Shown here: piece by piece, positions 35,937 through 44,192 of the stretch | Numbering within the stretch: position 1 is the first letter of the stretch | Layout: each line of letters begins with the position of its first letter | Assembly (NCBI RefSeq): GCF_900109825.1 | Contig: NZ_FOBL01000011.1 | Span: 1-64,000, forward strand | From: Alkalibacterium putridalgicola | Lineage (GTDB): Bacteria > Bacillota > Bacilli > Lactobacillales > Carnobacteriaceae_A | Reading direction: 5' to 3' | Length of the DNA: 64,000 nt | The notes under the pieces: generated by a model | Database searches by the model: none | What the model saw: only the letters and a program-made list of their open reading frames with translations | Told to the model about the DNA's origin: nothing | Program-made: the position numbers and the translations under genes

Positions 35937-36989
35937 ATGTTATTCAGTTCAAAGCCCTTATTATATCTACAACTATTGGATCGCAGCCTGAGATATCTAG
36001 CACTGGATCCAAAAGATCATTCTGTTATAGATCAAAACGAAATCGTTTTTGAAACAACGATCGTTCAGGACGGGAAAATCACCAATGTTCCTTTGCTCGA
36101 AACGCGACTGGATGCTCTAGTCAAAGAAAAGAAGTGGAAAAATGCTAAAACACATATTCTTCTTTTAAATGACTTTGTTACTGTGAGAGAAGAAACCGTT
36201 CCTGTTCAGCTGGCGCCTTCAGAAGTAAAAGATTATTTATCTTTACATATCAACCAGTCTATTCGTCTGCCTTTTGATAATCCAACGTTCGATTTTGAGA
36301 TCATCGAAAAAAGTGAGGGCGAGCAGAAAGTTGTGATTATTGCCTATCCCGGTGAATATGTGCGGCAGTACCAGGATATCCTGCAGAATGTTTCTTTAAA
36401 ACCTGTTGTGGCGGATATTGCGGCTTTATGTTTCCATAGACTTGCTGACAGACAAGGATTGATCGATCAGCATCCTGAGAGTCATTCACTCATTCTGGAA
36501 TGGAATGCTTATGATCATTCTATTATGGTCTTTAATCAGGATATTCCAAAATTTAATCGTCATTCGAGGTCTTCTCGTATAGAAGAGAACTGGAAGTTGG
36601 ATAAAAACGGCAAATGGACGTGGCAGAATTCTCAGACAGAACTGGATGAGATGCTGGAAGACCAGCTGAACGGACTGGAACGTTTTTTAGATTTTTATCG
36701 TTACTCTGTACTGAATGATGAAGGAAGTGTCACGGATATTATATTGACCGGACATTATCCTGATTTATTGGACCTGAAAAGCCGACTTTCTGAACGATTT
36801 GCGGCAGCGGTACACCTGTTGGATATACCTGATAGTCTAGGGCAGCGTTTTGGTGCATTGCATGGTCTATCCCTAAAAGATAACAAGTCCAAAACAAAAA
36901 AACCATTAAAAATAAAATCCAAATTTAAGAACAAAGAAAAAGAAATTTCAGAAGTTAAAGTAAGTGGGGAGGAAGAAGTGTATGATTGA
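35937..36989 (+). CDS. pilM: Type IV pilus assembly protein PilM
   Basis: PilM is an actin/FtsA-fold cytosolic protein that binds the PilN tail and links the ATPases to the membrane complex. The 350-residue product has the PilM-like start (PLLYLQLLDRSLRYLALDP), a middle TVREETVPVQLAPSEVKDYL, and a Lys-rich unstructured tail after residue 320. Similarity is modest; the order pilM-N-O and the following single-helix proteins make the call. GGAGG precedes ATG. It overlaps pilN by 8 bases. Confidence 0.8.
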   Translation: MLFSSKPLLYLQLLDRSLRYLALDPKDHSVIDQNEIVFETTIVQDGKITNVPLLETRLDALVKEKKWKNAKTHILLLNDFVTVREETVPVQLAPSEVKDYLSLHINQSIRLPFDNPTFDFEIIEKSEGEQKVVIIAYPGEYVRQYQDILQNVSLKPVVADIAALCFHRLADRQGLIDQHPESHSLILEWNAYDHSIMVFNQDIPKFNRHSRSSRIEENWKLDKNGKWTWQNSQTELDEMLEDQLNGLERFLDFYRYSVLNDEGSVTDIILTGHYPDLLDLKSRLSERFAAAVHLLDIPDSLGQRFGALHGLSLKDNKSKTKKPLKIKSKFKNKEKEISEVKVSGEEEVYD

Positions 36990-37524
36990 TATCAACTTCT
37001 TTGAAAAAAAACAAGTCAATATACTTCCATATATTTTGGGTGGAGTATTCTTCCTTCTATTAGTCCTTATGGGCACATATTTTTATATGACGCACTCGTA
37101 TTATACGGGTGTTCAAGAAGATAGTAATCAGTGGATACAGGCTAATGGTCAAGATGTGGCTTTATCCAGACGTATCGAAAGTGTGGACCGGCTGGCTGAT
37201 CAGTCTGCCGGCGTACAGGAATTACTGACTGATTCTCAGTATCCAATGGGGTTTGTCACCGACGATATTGCCTCCGTTATTCCTAATGAAACGGAGCAAG
37301 TGTCAGCCTTGCAGTTAACTGAAGCGAATCAGATCGTATTGTTACTGGAAAATACAACTGTAGAGGAAGCCTCTTCAATCATTACAAATTTTGAGACACT
37401 TGACTACATTGAGCGTGTTCAATTGCTGCGACTGGAGAATCAGCAGAATGAGAGCAATCAGTTTTCATTTGAAATGACACTTGATTTAAATGAAGATGTC
37501 CTACGTGAGGTGGCTGGAAAATGA
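36982..37524 (+). CDS. pilN: Type IV pilus assembly protein PilN
   Basis: The product is 180 residues from ATG 36982, chosen because GGGGAGGAAG ends 6 bases upstream. It begins MIDINFFEKKQVN, the short N-terminal tail by which PilN binds PilM (INLLP-like). One membrane helix follows (about 15-38), then a coiled coil and ferredoxin-like domain. It overlaps pilM and pilO (4 bases), so the three are made together. Confidence 0.8.
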   Translation: MIDINFFEKKQVNILPYILGGVFFLLLVLMGTYFYMTHSYYTGVQEDSNQWIQANGQDVALSRRIESVDRLADQSAGVQELLTDSQYPMGFVTDDIASVIPNETEQVSALQLTEANQIVLLLENTTVEEASSIITNFETLDYIERVQLLRLENQQNESNQFSFEMTLDLNEDVLREVAGK

Positions 37525-38069
37525 CGATAAAATGGAATAGAGAAATTTTTCTTGTCACGTTAACACTTTTCGCCGTTCTGTTTGCCACCTTCTATTATGG
37601 GAATCAGTATTTTATTGAACCCGTTAAAGGAGAAGCGGATAATTTGAGCATGCTGGTCAACCAGCAGGAAACCGTTCTTTCAGATTATCCTCCCAGCGAA
37701 AGCCTGCTTGAGGAAGTTGAAACGGGTTATACGCTTACCGAATCATATCTACCGCTAAACGATGACTCGGATTCTGCAATGGTCGCCCTAGAGGAACATG
37801 CTGATCGAGATAATGTTACGGTGATGTCAGTCTCACGAATAAACGAACGTCAGTCGGTCGAAGATATTTCAGATTCATTTGTGAAAAACACGTATCAGGC
37901 AGAAATCACAAGTAAATCTCCGGGGAATTTCCGGCAGCTTATTGAACAGCTGATGAATGAACAACGTGTATGGAATATTACTTCTTTTGCTTATGAAAAA
38001 GATGGAGAGGATACTTATTCCGGAACATTCACTTTTGAATTGTTTTATCATATGGAACCGACCGAGTAA
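37521..38069 (+). CDS. pilO: Type IV pilus assembly protein PilO-like
   Basis: This 182-residue bitopic protein has one N-terminal membrane helix (about 8-28), a coiled coil (about 35-75), and a C-terminal ferredoxin-like domain with the PilO/GspM-type ending FRQLIEQLMNEQRVWNITSF. It starts four bases before the pilN stop and ends the pilus operon ahead of a terminator. PilP, PilQ and PilF are outer-membrane parts and are not expected in a Gram-positive. Confidence 0.75.
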   Translation: MTIKWNREIFLVTLTLFAVLFATFYYGNQYFIEPVKGEADNLSMLVNQQETVLSDYPPSESLLEEVETGYTLTESYLPLNDDSDSAMVALEEHADRDNVTVMSVSRINERQSVEDISDSFVKNTYQAEITSKSPGNFRQLIEQLMNEQRVWNITSFAYEKDGEDTYSGTFTFELFYHMEPTE

Positions 38070-38083
38070 TTAAATCTTTCAAG

Positions 38084-38120
38084 CAGCTGATCCTCTAAAA
38101 ACGGAATCAGCTGTTTTTTG
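38084..38120 (+). terminator. Terminator of the pilus operon
   Basis: CAGCTGAT (38084) pairs with ATCAGCTG (38106) around a 14-nt loop, followed by six T. Confidence 0.88.
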
Positions 38121-38128
38121 CGGTTTAC

Positions 38129-38286
38129 GGGACAAGTTTGTCTGGAAAAGACATCCACTTATCCCGCAAGCCGCTATTCGGTACAAGTAGGGCTGATTTT
38201 GAGCCACACTTGTTTCAAATACAGCCTATTCAGTACAAGTGGCAGAAAATGGTCTAGGGACTTGTTCCGAAAAAAGCTCTATTAAG
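38129..38286. repeat. Intergenic palindrome array 2 (51-52 bp pitch)
   Basis: Three units have ACAAGT at 38132, 38183 and 38235 (steps 51 and 52). Each has a mirrored ACTTGT or ACTTAT 19 bases later. Inner arms also pair: TGTCT/AGACA in unit 1 and GGCT/AGCC in unit 2, so the inner stem is kept while its sequence changes. The rest of the gap (38287-38543) shows no gene; a 12-base AT-rich run and a likely ribosome site lead into the MATE gene. Confidence 0.65.
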
Positions 38287-38543
38287 TTGTGCATACTCGC
38301 TTGAGGGCGAGTATGACCGTTAGTGATGAAAGATTAACCAAATATGACACTTTCTCACTTTTTACCTATAGCATTTCCTAAAGAAGTCAGGTATCATGGA
38401 TAGGAGTTTAGCTGGACTAATATATCAGTCTAAACACATAAAAATATAAGAATGTAAGGCATTCTGTCCGACAGGAAGGTAAGACTTCCTGCCTTGATGT
38501 TTGGATGGAGTGGAGTCATTACTTAGAGATAAGGAAGTTGTAA

Positions 38544-39935
38544 ATGAAACAGAATAAAATGGGAACCATGCCCGTCAATAAGCTTTTGATCAGTATGTCG
38601 CTGCCGATGATGCTGTCCATGATCGTACAGTCGCTTTATAATATCGTCGATAGTATTTTCGTGGCCCAGCTGAGTGAGAATGCCCTGACCGCCGTGACGC
38701 TTGCGTTTCCGATCCAGAATCTGATGATTGCGATCCAGGTGGGGACGGGTGTCGGTATGAACGCGATCCTCTCAAGAAAGCTGGGAGAGAACAAGTTTGA
38801 AGAGGCAAACAGTGCCGCCAGCAATGGTGTCTTTTTGTCCATCATCCATTATCTGTTCATCCTGGTCCTTGGGCTGACGATCGTGCCGTTCTTTTTCAGA
38901 AGTCAGACAAGTAATCCGGAAATATTAGCGCAGGGGGAATCATATCTGAGAATCATTATGATTTTCTCGCTGGGCCTCTTTTTGCAGGTCATTTTTGAGA
39001 AGCTCCTGCAGGGGACCGGTAAATCGGTGTATTCAATGTGGATCCAGGGGTCAGGCGCCATCATCAATATTATTTTAGACCCGCTGTTTATTTTCGGCTG
39101 GTTCGGTTTTCCGGCTCTGGGAGTCACAGGGGCGGCAGTTGCGACGGTCCTTGGTCAGTCGGTCGCGGCACTTATCGGTGTTCTTTTGAACTACTACAAG
39201 AACGATGAAATTAAGCTTCAGTATCGAAGTTTCCGACCGCATCTGGACACCATCAAGCGTATTTATATGGTGGGTGTGCCGTCATCTATTATGATCGCGA
39301 TCACATCAGTCACGATCTTCTCACTGAACAAGATTCTGATGAAATTCTCACCAACCGCCATTGCGGTTTACGGGGTGTACTTCCGCCTGCAGAGTTTCGC
39401 CTTTATGCCGGTATTCGGTCTGAACAATGGGATGATCCCGATCGTGGCCTTCAACTTTGGTGCCCGCAACAAGGAACGTATCAAAGAAGCGATCCGTCTG
39501 GGCATCCTGTATGCGATGGCGATCATGCTTTTGAGCCTGGCCTTGTTCCAGTTCTTCCCGGTCACGCTTCTTAACATGTTCAATGCGTCGCCGGAGATGC
39601 TTGAAATCGGAATACCAGCCATGCGCATCATCAGTTTGAGTTTCCTGTTCGCCGGGTTCAGCATCATTGTGAGTACGGTGTTTCAGGCGTTCGGTCGGGG
39701 CATGTTCGGTCTTTATGTATCGATCACCCGTCAGCTGGTCGTTCTGATCCCGCTGGCCTATCTGTTCTCTTTGACAGGAAGAGTGGAGGCCATCTGGTGG
39801 TCCTATCCAGTATCTGAACTGGCGTCAGCGCTCTTATGTGTCTATTTCCTGCGGGTCATCTATCAAACCTATATCGATCCGCTGCCGGATGAACCCCTGC
39901 TTACTCAGCAAGAGGAACAAACTGTCAACGGATAA
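38544..39935 (+). CDS. MATE-family efflux transporter
   Basis: This 463-residue, twelve-helix multidrug and toxin extrusion protein exports cationic or organic compounds using a Na+ or H+ gradient. Two homologous six-helix halves are seen; the first begins MPVNKLLISMSLPMMLSMIVQSLYNIVDSIF (split here by the helix break at residue 22), and GTGVGMNAILSRKLGE follows. The second half has VPSSIMIAITS and NFGARNKERIKEAI. It is a single-gene unit with its own terminator. Substrate cannot be told. Confidence 0.93.
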   Translation: MKQNKMGTMPVNKLLISMSLPMMLSMIVQSLYNIVDSIFVAQLSENALTAVTLAFPIQNLMIAIQVGTGVGMNAILSRKLGENKFEEANSAASNGVFLSIIHYLFILVLGLTIVPFFFRSQTSNPEILAQGESYLRIIMIFSLGLFLQVIFEKLLQGTGKSVYSMWIQGSGAIINIILDPLFIFGWFGFPALGVTGAAVATVLGQSVAALIGVLLNYYKNDEIKLQYRSFRPHLDTIKRIYMVGVPSSIMIAITSVTIFSLNKILMKFSPTAIAVYGVYFRLQSFAFMPVFGLNNGMIPIVAFNFGARNKERIKEAIRLGILYAMAIMLLSLALFQFFPVTLLNMFNASPEMLEIGIPAMRIISLSFLFAGFSIIVSTVFQAFGRGMFGLYVSITRQLVVLIPLAYLFSLTGRVEAIWWSYPVSELASALLCVYFLRVIYQTYIDPLPDEPLLTQQEEQTVNG

Positions 39936-39950
39936 ACTAAAAATAAACTA

Positions 39951-40000
39951 AAAAAGTAGTGTGAGAAAGGTAACTAAAATTTCTCACACGACTTTTTTAT
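39951..40000 (+). terminator. Terminator of the MATE gene
   Basis: AAGT-AGTGTGAGAAA pairs with TTTCTCACAC-GACTT, ending in TTTTTT. Confidence 0.88.
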
Positions 40001-40155
40001 TGTTTTGAGTGATATGGTTAAAATTTAACTTCATTAAATGTTGTTTCCATAGGTTTATTTTTCAATGCTGTTGCTTTCTGGCCGCTGCCGGAAAGTTTCC
40101 TATCATGAACGTTAAAGGAAGTAATGCTCGTCAATCTGCAGTGTCTTTAGTAACT

Positions 40156-40413
40156 GAGTAGGAATAATCATTTTTCGTTTGGCTAACTCGGTGTCCGTTC
40201 TTGCTGGAGCAGGTCATAGTTCTAGGGAATAGTGACTTCCCAAAATAATTAAAGTTTGAGCGGGCTGTAAATAAGCATGATAGTGACCACTCAGCATCCT
40301 TTTAATCTTCAGAAGGCACGTGATGCCTCTTGTAACGACCTCCCAAAATAAATACTTAGCTGAGCGGGACATACATCATGCTTTTAGTTGCCGCTCAATA
40401 AAAAATCAAGATC
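40156..40413. repeat. Intergenic palindrome array 3 (51-52 bp pitch)
   Basis: Units begin at 40156, 40207, 40258, 40310 and 40362 (steps 51, 51, 52, 52), most with GAGCGGG, GAGCAGG or GAGTAGG. Mirrored arms include GAGCGG with CCGCTC (unit 5) and GAGCGGGC with GACCACTC (unit 3, allowing G-T pairs). ACTTCCCAAAATAA and ACCTCCCAAAATAA recur two units apart. One unit resembles array 1. Beyond it, 40414-40582 has a stem AACTTTCC/GGAAAGT at 40519 but no gene I can support. Confidence 0.6.
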
Positions 40414-40582
40414 GAATCTTTCAAACTGAACCAATATATGACCTGGTCAGACTTCAAATGTCCTCAGATGGCTGAAGTATCTCACGTAGACCGACTCTCT
40501 TCTCTTAAAAAAGAAGTTAACTTTCCGGCGTCATGCCTGGAAAGTCATCCTTTGAATCAAGGAAGAGAACGTGCAACTTTTT

Positions 40583-40613
40583 TTGTGAAATGCCGGTCTG
40601 TCTATGTTAAGAT
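40583..40613 (+). promoter_or_regulatory. Likely promoter for the ypiA-reoY series
   Basis: TTGTGA (40583) and an extended -10 TGTTAAGAT (hexamer at 40608). The spacer of 19 is long, so activity would lean on the TGn extension. Confidence 0.4.
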
Positions 40614-40648
40614 AAGAGAATAATCACGAGAAAAAGAGGCGATTTGAA

Positions 40649-41911
40649 ATGTCCTATTCAACACAGATGATCGAAGCGATTCAGAACGAAGAGCTGGATC
40701 TGGCGAATGCATTACTTGAAAAAGCGATCGACGAAGATACGGAAGAAGATTTATATGCCCTGATAGAGACGCTATATGACCTGGGCTTTTTAGACGAAAC
40801 GAAACAAGTGGTCACCCATCTGCTCACACAGTTTCCAGAAGAAGACGGTTTGAAACTCACTTTAGCAGAAATCGCGATCGAAGAAGGTAATGAGCTGGAG
40901 GCCTTTGAATGGCTGGATCAGGTCGATGCCTCAAGTCCCTATTACGTGCAGGCTCTGTTAGTCTCGGCAGACTATTACCAGACACTTGACCTGCCGGAAG
41001 TGTCGAGACAGAAACTTCTGTTAGCGAAAGAACTGCTTCCGGAAGAACCCGTGATCGATTTTGCTTTAGGCGAACTGCTTTTTGCCAGCGGCGAGTATAA
41101 AGAGGCCATCGGCTACTACGAAAACCTTCTGACCAATCACCACTTACAGTTTGCCGGAACGAGTATACACGGCAGACTCGGCAATGCGTACGGCGCGATC
41201 GGCGATTTGGAGAATGCGATCGACTATATGAATGAAGCGGTCGAGATGCAGGAAACGAGCGACCATCTTTTCCAGCTTGGGTATCTTTATTTTCAGAAAA
41301 AAGATTACACGCGCTCCACTGAACTCTTCAACAAGGTCAAAGAACTGGATCCAAGCTACACGTCTGTTTATGTATATCTGGCCAAAGGCTATCTTGAAGA
41401 GCATGACGAAGACAAAGCGCTGGAGATCGTTGACGAAGGACGCTATTATGACAAGGAGAACCCGCTCTTGTTCAGTATCGGGGCAGAAGCCAGTTTAGCC
41501 AAAGGGGATGCCGAAGCGGCTGAAGACTTTTACAAAAAAGCACTGGACCGTGATCCGGAGAACTTGTCCATTACACTCCATCTCACGAATCTTTTGATCG
41601 AACAGGAACGCTATGAGGAAGCTCTTTCCCTGATGGAAATGAAACTGGAGACCGGGGAAGAAGACCCTCAGCTTTTCTGGAACAGCGCAAAGGCGTATAA
41701 TATGGAAGAAGAGTATGATAAAGCCCGTGAAAATTATGAAAAAGCCTATTATTCGTTAAAAGATACACCGGCTTTTATTAAAGAATATGCCGTTTTTCTT
41801 CGCGAAGAAGGCGACAGAGCAGGCTTTATCAAAGAAGCTAACCGTTATCTCGCGTTGAAGCCGGATGATCTGGAAGTTGTCGAGTGGATTAAGAATGAAG
41901 AACTTTACTAA
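40649..41911 (+). CDS. ypiA: TPR-repeat protein YpiA
   Basis: This 420-residue acidic protein is built of about eleven TPR helices, with clear repeats at IDFALGELLFASGEYKEAIGYYENLL and LFQLGYLYFQKKDYTRSTELFNKVK (about 140-240) and near 270-330. There are no membrane segments. It precedes reoY as ypiA does in Bacillus and Listeria. YpiA-type proteins are reported with ReoY in control of peptidoglycan synthesis via MurA degradation by ClpCP; the scaffold role here is inferred from pairing. Confidence 0.82.
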   Translation: MSYSTQMIEAIQNEELDLANALLEKAIDEDTEEDLYALIETLYDLGFLDETKQVVTHLLTQFPEEDGLKLTLAEIAIEEGNELEAFEWLDQVDASSPYYVQALLVSADYYQTLDLPEVSRQKLLLAKELLPEEPVIDFALGELLFASGEYKEAIGYYENLLTNHHLQFAGTSIHGRLGNAYGAIGDLENAIDYMNEAVEMQETSDHLFQLGYLYFQKKDYTRSTELFNKVKELDPSYTSVYVYLAKGYLEEHDEDKALEIVDEGRYYDKENPLLFSIGAEASLAKGDAEAAEDFYKKALDRDPENLSITLHLTNLLIEQERYEEALSLMEMKLETGEEDPQLFWNSAKAYNMEEEYDKARENYEKAYYSLKDTPAFIKEYAVFLREEGDRAGFIKEANRYLALKPDDLEVVEWIKNEELY

Positions 41912-41952
41912 TTTTGGTATACTGTTAATAAGGAAAAAGGAGGGGAGTATCC

Positions 41953-42522
41953 ATGTATAGTCGTGTTCAGTTAAAAGACAAGAAAAAGTTTCTGAAGTGG
42001 TTCTTACAGCGCTATCAGATGAAACGCAGAGAATCGATGTGGATCTTAAACTATTTACTCAATCATGATATTGTCTTGAATAAAACGAAATTCGTTGAAG
42101 AAGCGGATAAAACTCCTCGAGGCATTAAAATGGGAACTGTAGGCACGGATGATGAAGCCTTCCGTTTTTATAAAGACGGACAGGAATATGATCACCCCGA
42201 ACAGGCCTTTCACGAAGTCAGACTCAACTGGCATACCGACCTTTACGTTGAACTGTTGTTTCAGGAATCCTGGCTGTCACCCGAATATGCGGAAGTGCTG
42301 GAAGACAACCCGTATGCGAAGTGGAACGACCGCATGCCGGACGAACTGGATGAACAGGTGGATGAAGCTGTCGACAGTTTTTATCTGCAGGAACAGAAAC
42401 AGCAGCTGCTCGATGACATCGACCGTGCCCTTGAATCAGACAACCGGGAAGAATTTTATGAACTTACTGAATCACTGAAAGATATCGAAATGAAACTTGA
42501 AAATGAAGTTTCACCTTCATAA
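41953..42522 (+). CDS. reoY: ReoY (YpiB, UPF0302), MurA degradation regulator
   Basis: The 189-residue protein has the UPF0302 domain (about 5-110; KKFLKWFLQRYQMKRRESMWI, NWHTDLYVELLFQE) and a C-terminal IDEAL-type segment LLDDIDRALESDNREEFYEL. In Firmicutes, ReoY with ReoM controls ClpCP proteolysis of MurA and so peptidoglycan synthesis. AAAGGAGGGG precedes ATG. It follows ypiA by 41 bases. Confidence 0.9.
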   Translation: MYSRVQLKDKKKFLKWFLQRYQMKRRESMWILNYLLNHDIVLNKTKFVEEADKTPRGIKMGTVGTDDEAFRFYKDGQEYDHPEQAFHEVRLNWHTDLYVELLFQESWLSPEYAEVLEDNPYAKWNDRMPDELDEQVDEAVDSFYLQEQKQQLLDDIDRALESDNREEFYELTESLKDIEMKLENEVSPS

Positions 42523-42549
42523 AACCAACTGAATGAGGAGAATGAACGG

Positions 42550-42897
42550 ATGACAGAAATGAAAGACATGCAGCAGCGAGTGGACGAATATATCGGCCAG
42601 TTCAAAGATGGTTATTTTTCTCCTCTCGTTCAGTTGGCCCGTTTATCGGAAGAAGTCGGCGAGCTTGCCCGTGAGATCAATCACGTGTATGGCGAGAAAC
42701 AGAAAAAAACCAGTGAGCCGCATAAACCGATGGAAGAAGAGATCGCCGATGTCCTGTTCGTTCTGATCAGTCTGTCGAATTCACTGGATATCGATCTGTC
42801 GGAAGCTTTTCATCAAACGATGAACAAATTCGAATTACGTGATAAATACCGTTTCGAACGCGTGGATGGACAGAACGATTCCGATGCAACAAGTTGA
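42550..42897 (+). CDS. MazG-family nucleotide pyrophosphohydrolase (YpjD-like)
   Basis: This 115-residue all-alpha NTP pyrophosphohydrolase of the MazG-like class has the metal-binding pattern ARLSEEVGELAREINHVYG (ExxE) and EEEIADVLFVLISLSN (ExxD). It probably hydrolyses non-canonical or excess (d)NTPs. The place next to cca agrees with B. subtilis ypjD, although dapB-mgsA-bshBA, which lie between in Bacillus, are absent here. Confidence 0.85.
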   Translation: MTEMKDMQQRVDEYIGQFKDGYFSPLVQLARLSEEVGELAREINHVYGEKQKKTSEPHKPMEEEIADVLFVLISLSNSLDIDLSEAFHQTMNKFELRDKYRFERVDGQNDSDATS

Positions 42898-42902
42898 GAA
42901 AT

Positions 42903-42946
42903 AAAGGAGAGAAAGAACATTAGCGCCAGGTTCGAATTGAGCGCTG
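42903..42946 (+). promoter_or_regulatory. cca leader: remote ribosome site plus hairpin with T-loop-like sequence
   Basis: AAAGGAGAG (42903) is about 36 bases before ATG 42948. Between them AGCGC (42922) pairs with GCGCT (42941) around a loop holding GGTTCGAATT, the sequence of a tRNA T-loop. Folding would bring the ribosome site close to the start. Regulation is only suggested. Confidence 0.3.
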
Positions 42947-42947
42947 G

Positions 42948-44171
42948 ATGTTCGACACTATGATGAAAAAAGTCCCGATGACAGGGGAATTCAAAAAAGC
43001 GTTGCCTGTGCTGGAAACGATACAGGCTGCCGGCTTTGAAGCATATTATGTGGGCGGAAGCGTCCGGGATGCGCTCTTAGGCAAAGCGGTCAATGATGTG
43101 GATATCGCAACATCTGCTTTCCCTGAAGAAATCAAGCAGCTTTTCAAGAAGACGGTGGATGTAGGTATAGAGCATGGCACGGTGATGGTTTTACTGGAAG
43201 GCGAAAGTTATGAGGTCACAACATTTAGGACCGAATCGACGTATCAAGATTTCAGACGTCCTGATTCGGTCACTTTTGTGCGCTCGTTAAAAGAAGATCT
43301 GAAGCGCCGTGACTTGACGATCAATGCCTTTGCCATGGACCAGACCGGCGAGATCCAGGACTTTTTCGGCGGCGAACAGGATCTTGACAACCAGGTGATC
43401 CGTGCTGTCGGGAAAGCGGAGGAACGCTTCAATGAAGATGCTCTGCGCATGATGCGTGCCGTTAGATTCGCCTCACAGCTCGGTTTCAATCTGGAAGCCG
43501 ACACCTTCTATGCTATCGTGGTCAACGCCCACTTGCTGGAAAACATTGCCGTGGAGCGTATCCGAGTGGAATTTGTAAAAATGGCGATGGGCAGGTACCT
43601 GAGACAGGGATTCGCAGGCTTTGTGGAGACCCGCCTCTATATGTACTGTCCGGGCCTTTTGCATGCCAAAGAAGCATTGAGGGATTTTGTGAAAGTGAAA
43701 GAGCCGATCCAAAGTGAACGTCAGGTTTGGGCCTTGCTTTTATATCAGCTGGGTATTCAGGAAGAAAAAGAAGCCCGTGCTTTCTTGAAGCACTGGAAGC
43801 TGTCCAATCAGCTGGTCAACGAGAGTGCCGATCTGCATCAACTGCTCTTGTATCGCTTGCATTACAGCCAGTCCAATGAAACAGTTTACCGTTATACAAA
43901 AGAGCTGGCACTGGATGCGGAAACCTGTCTGTATCTGCTCGATCTGCCCTACGATAAAGAAGCCGTCGAGACGATCGATGCCCACTTGCCGATCCATTCA
44001 AGGAAAGAACTGGACATCAACGGCAAGATCATTATGGAAAAAACCAGTCAGCGCGGTGGGAAATGGCTGGGGCAGGCCCTGATCGCTGCCGAGCGGGCTG
44101 TACTGAAAACGGAGATACCCAACGATACGGAAGCGATCCTGGCGTATCTGAAGCAGAATGACTATATTTAG
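42948..44171 (+). CDS. cca: CCA tRNA nucleotidyltransferase
   Basis: This 407-residue class II nucleotidyltransferase adds CCA to tRNA 3' ends. The head domain has YVGGSVRDALLG, with catalytic Asp pair VNDVDIATSA, RRDLTINAFAM, and the nucleotide-selecting EDxxR block NEDALRMMRAVRFASQ. Neck, body and tail follow. The start at 42948 has no close ribosome site; ATG ATG at 42960 is an alternative (the protein would lose four residues). It keeps the cca-dinG neighbourhood of Bacilli. Confidence 0.95.
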   Translation: MFDTMMKKVPMTGEFKKALPVLETIQAAGFEAYYVGGSVRDALLGKAVNDVDIATSAFPEEIKQLFKKTVDVGIEHGTVMVLLEGESYEVTTFRTESTYQDFRRPDSVTFVRSLKEDLKRRDLTINAFAMDQTGEIQDFFGGEQDLDNQVIRAVGKAEERFNEDALRMMRAVRFASQLGFNLEADTFYAIVVNAHLLENIAVERIRVEFVKMAMGRYLRQGFAGFVETRLYMYCPGLLHAKEALRDFVKVKEPIQSERQVWALLLYQLGIQEEKEARAFLKHWKLSNQLVNESADLHQLLLYRLHYSQSNETVYRYTKELALDAETCLYLLDLPYDKEAVETIDAHLPIHSRKELDINGKIIMEKTSQRGGKWLGQALIAAERAVLKTEIPNDTEAILAYLKQNDYI

Positions 44172-44192
44172 CGGTTCGAGAGGAGGAGACGA

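Noticed and set aside
40438-40623. 61-residue open frame before ypiA
   Set aside because: No ribosome site, no recognisable domain, and it lies across the hairpin and promoter region.
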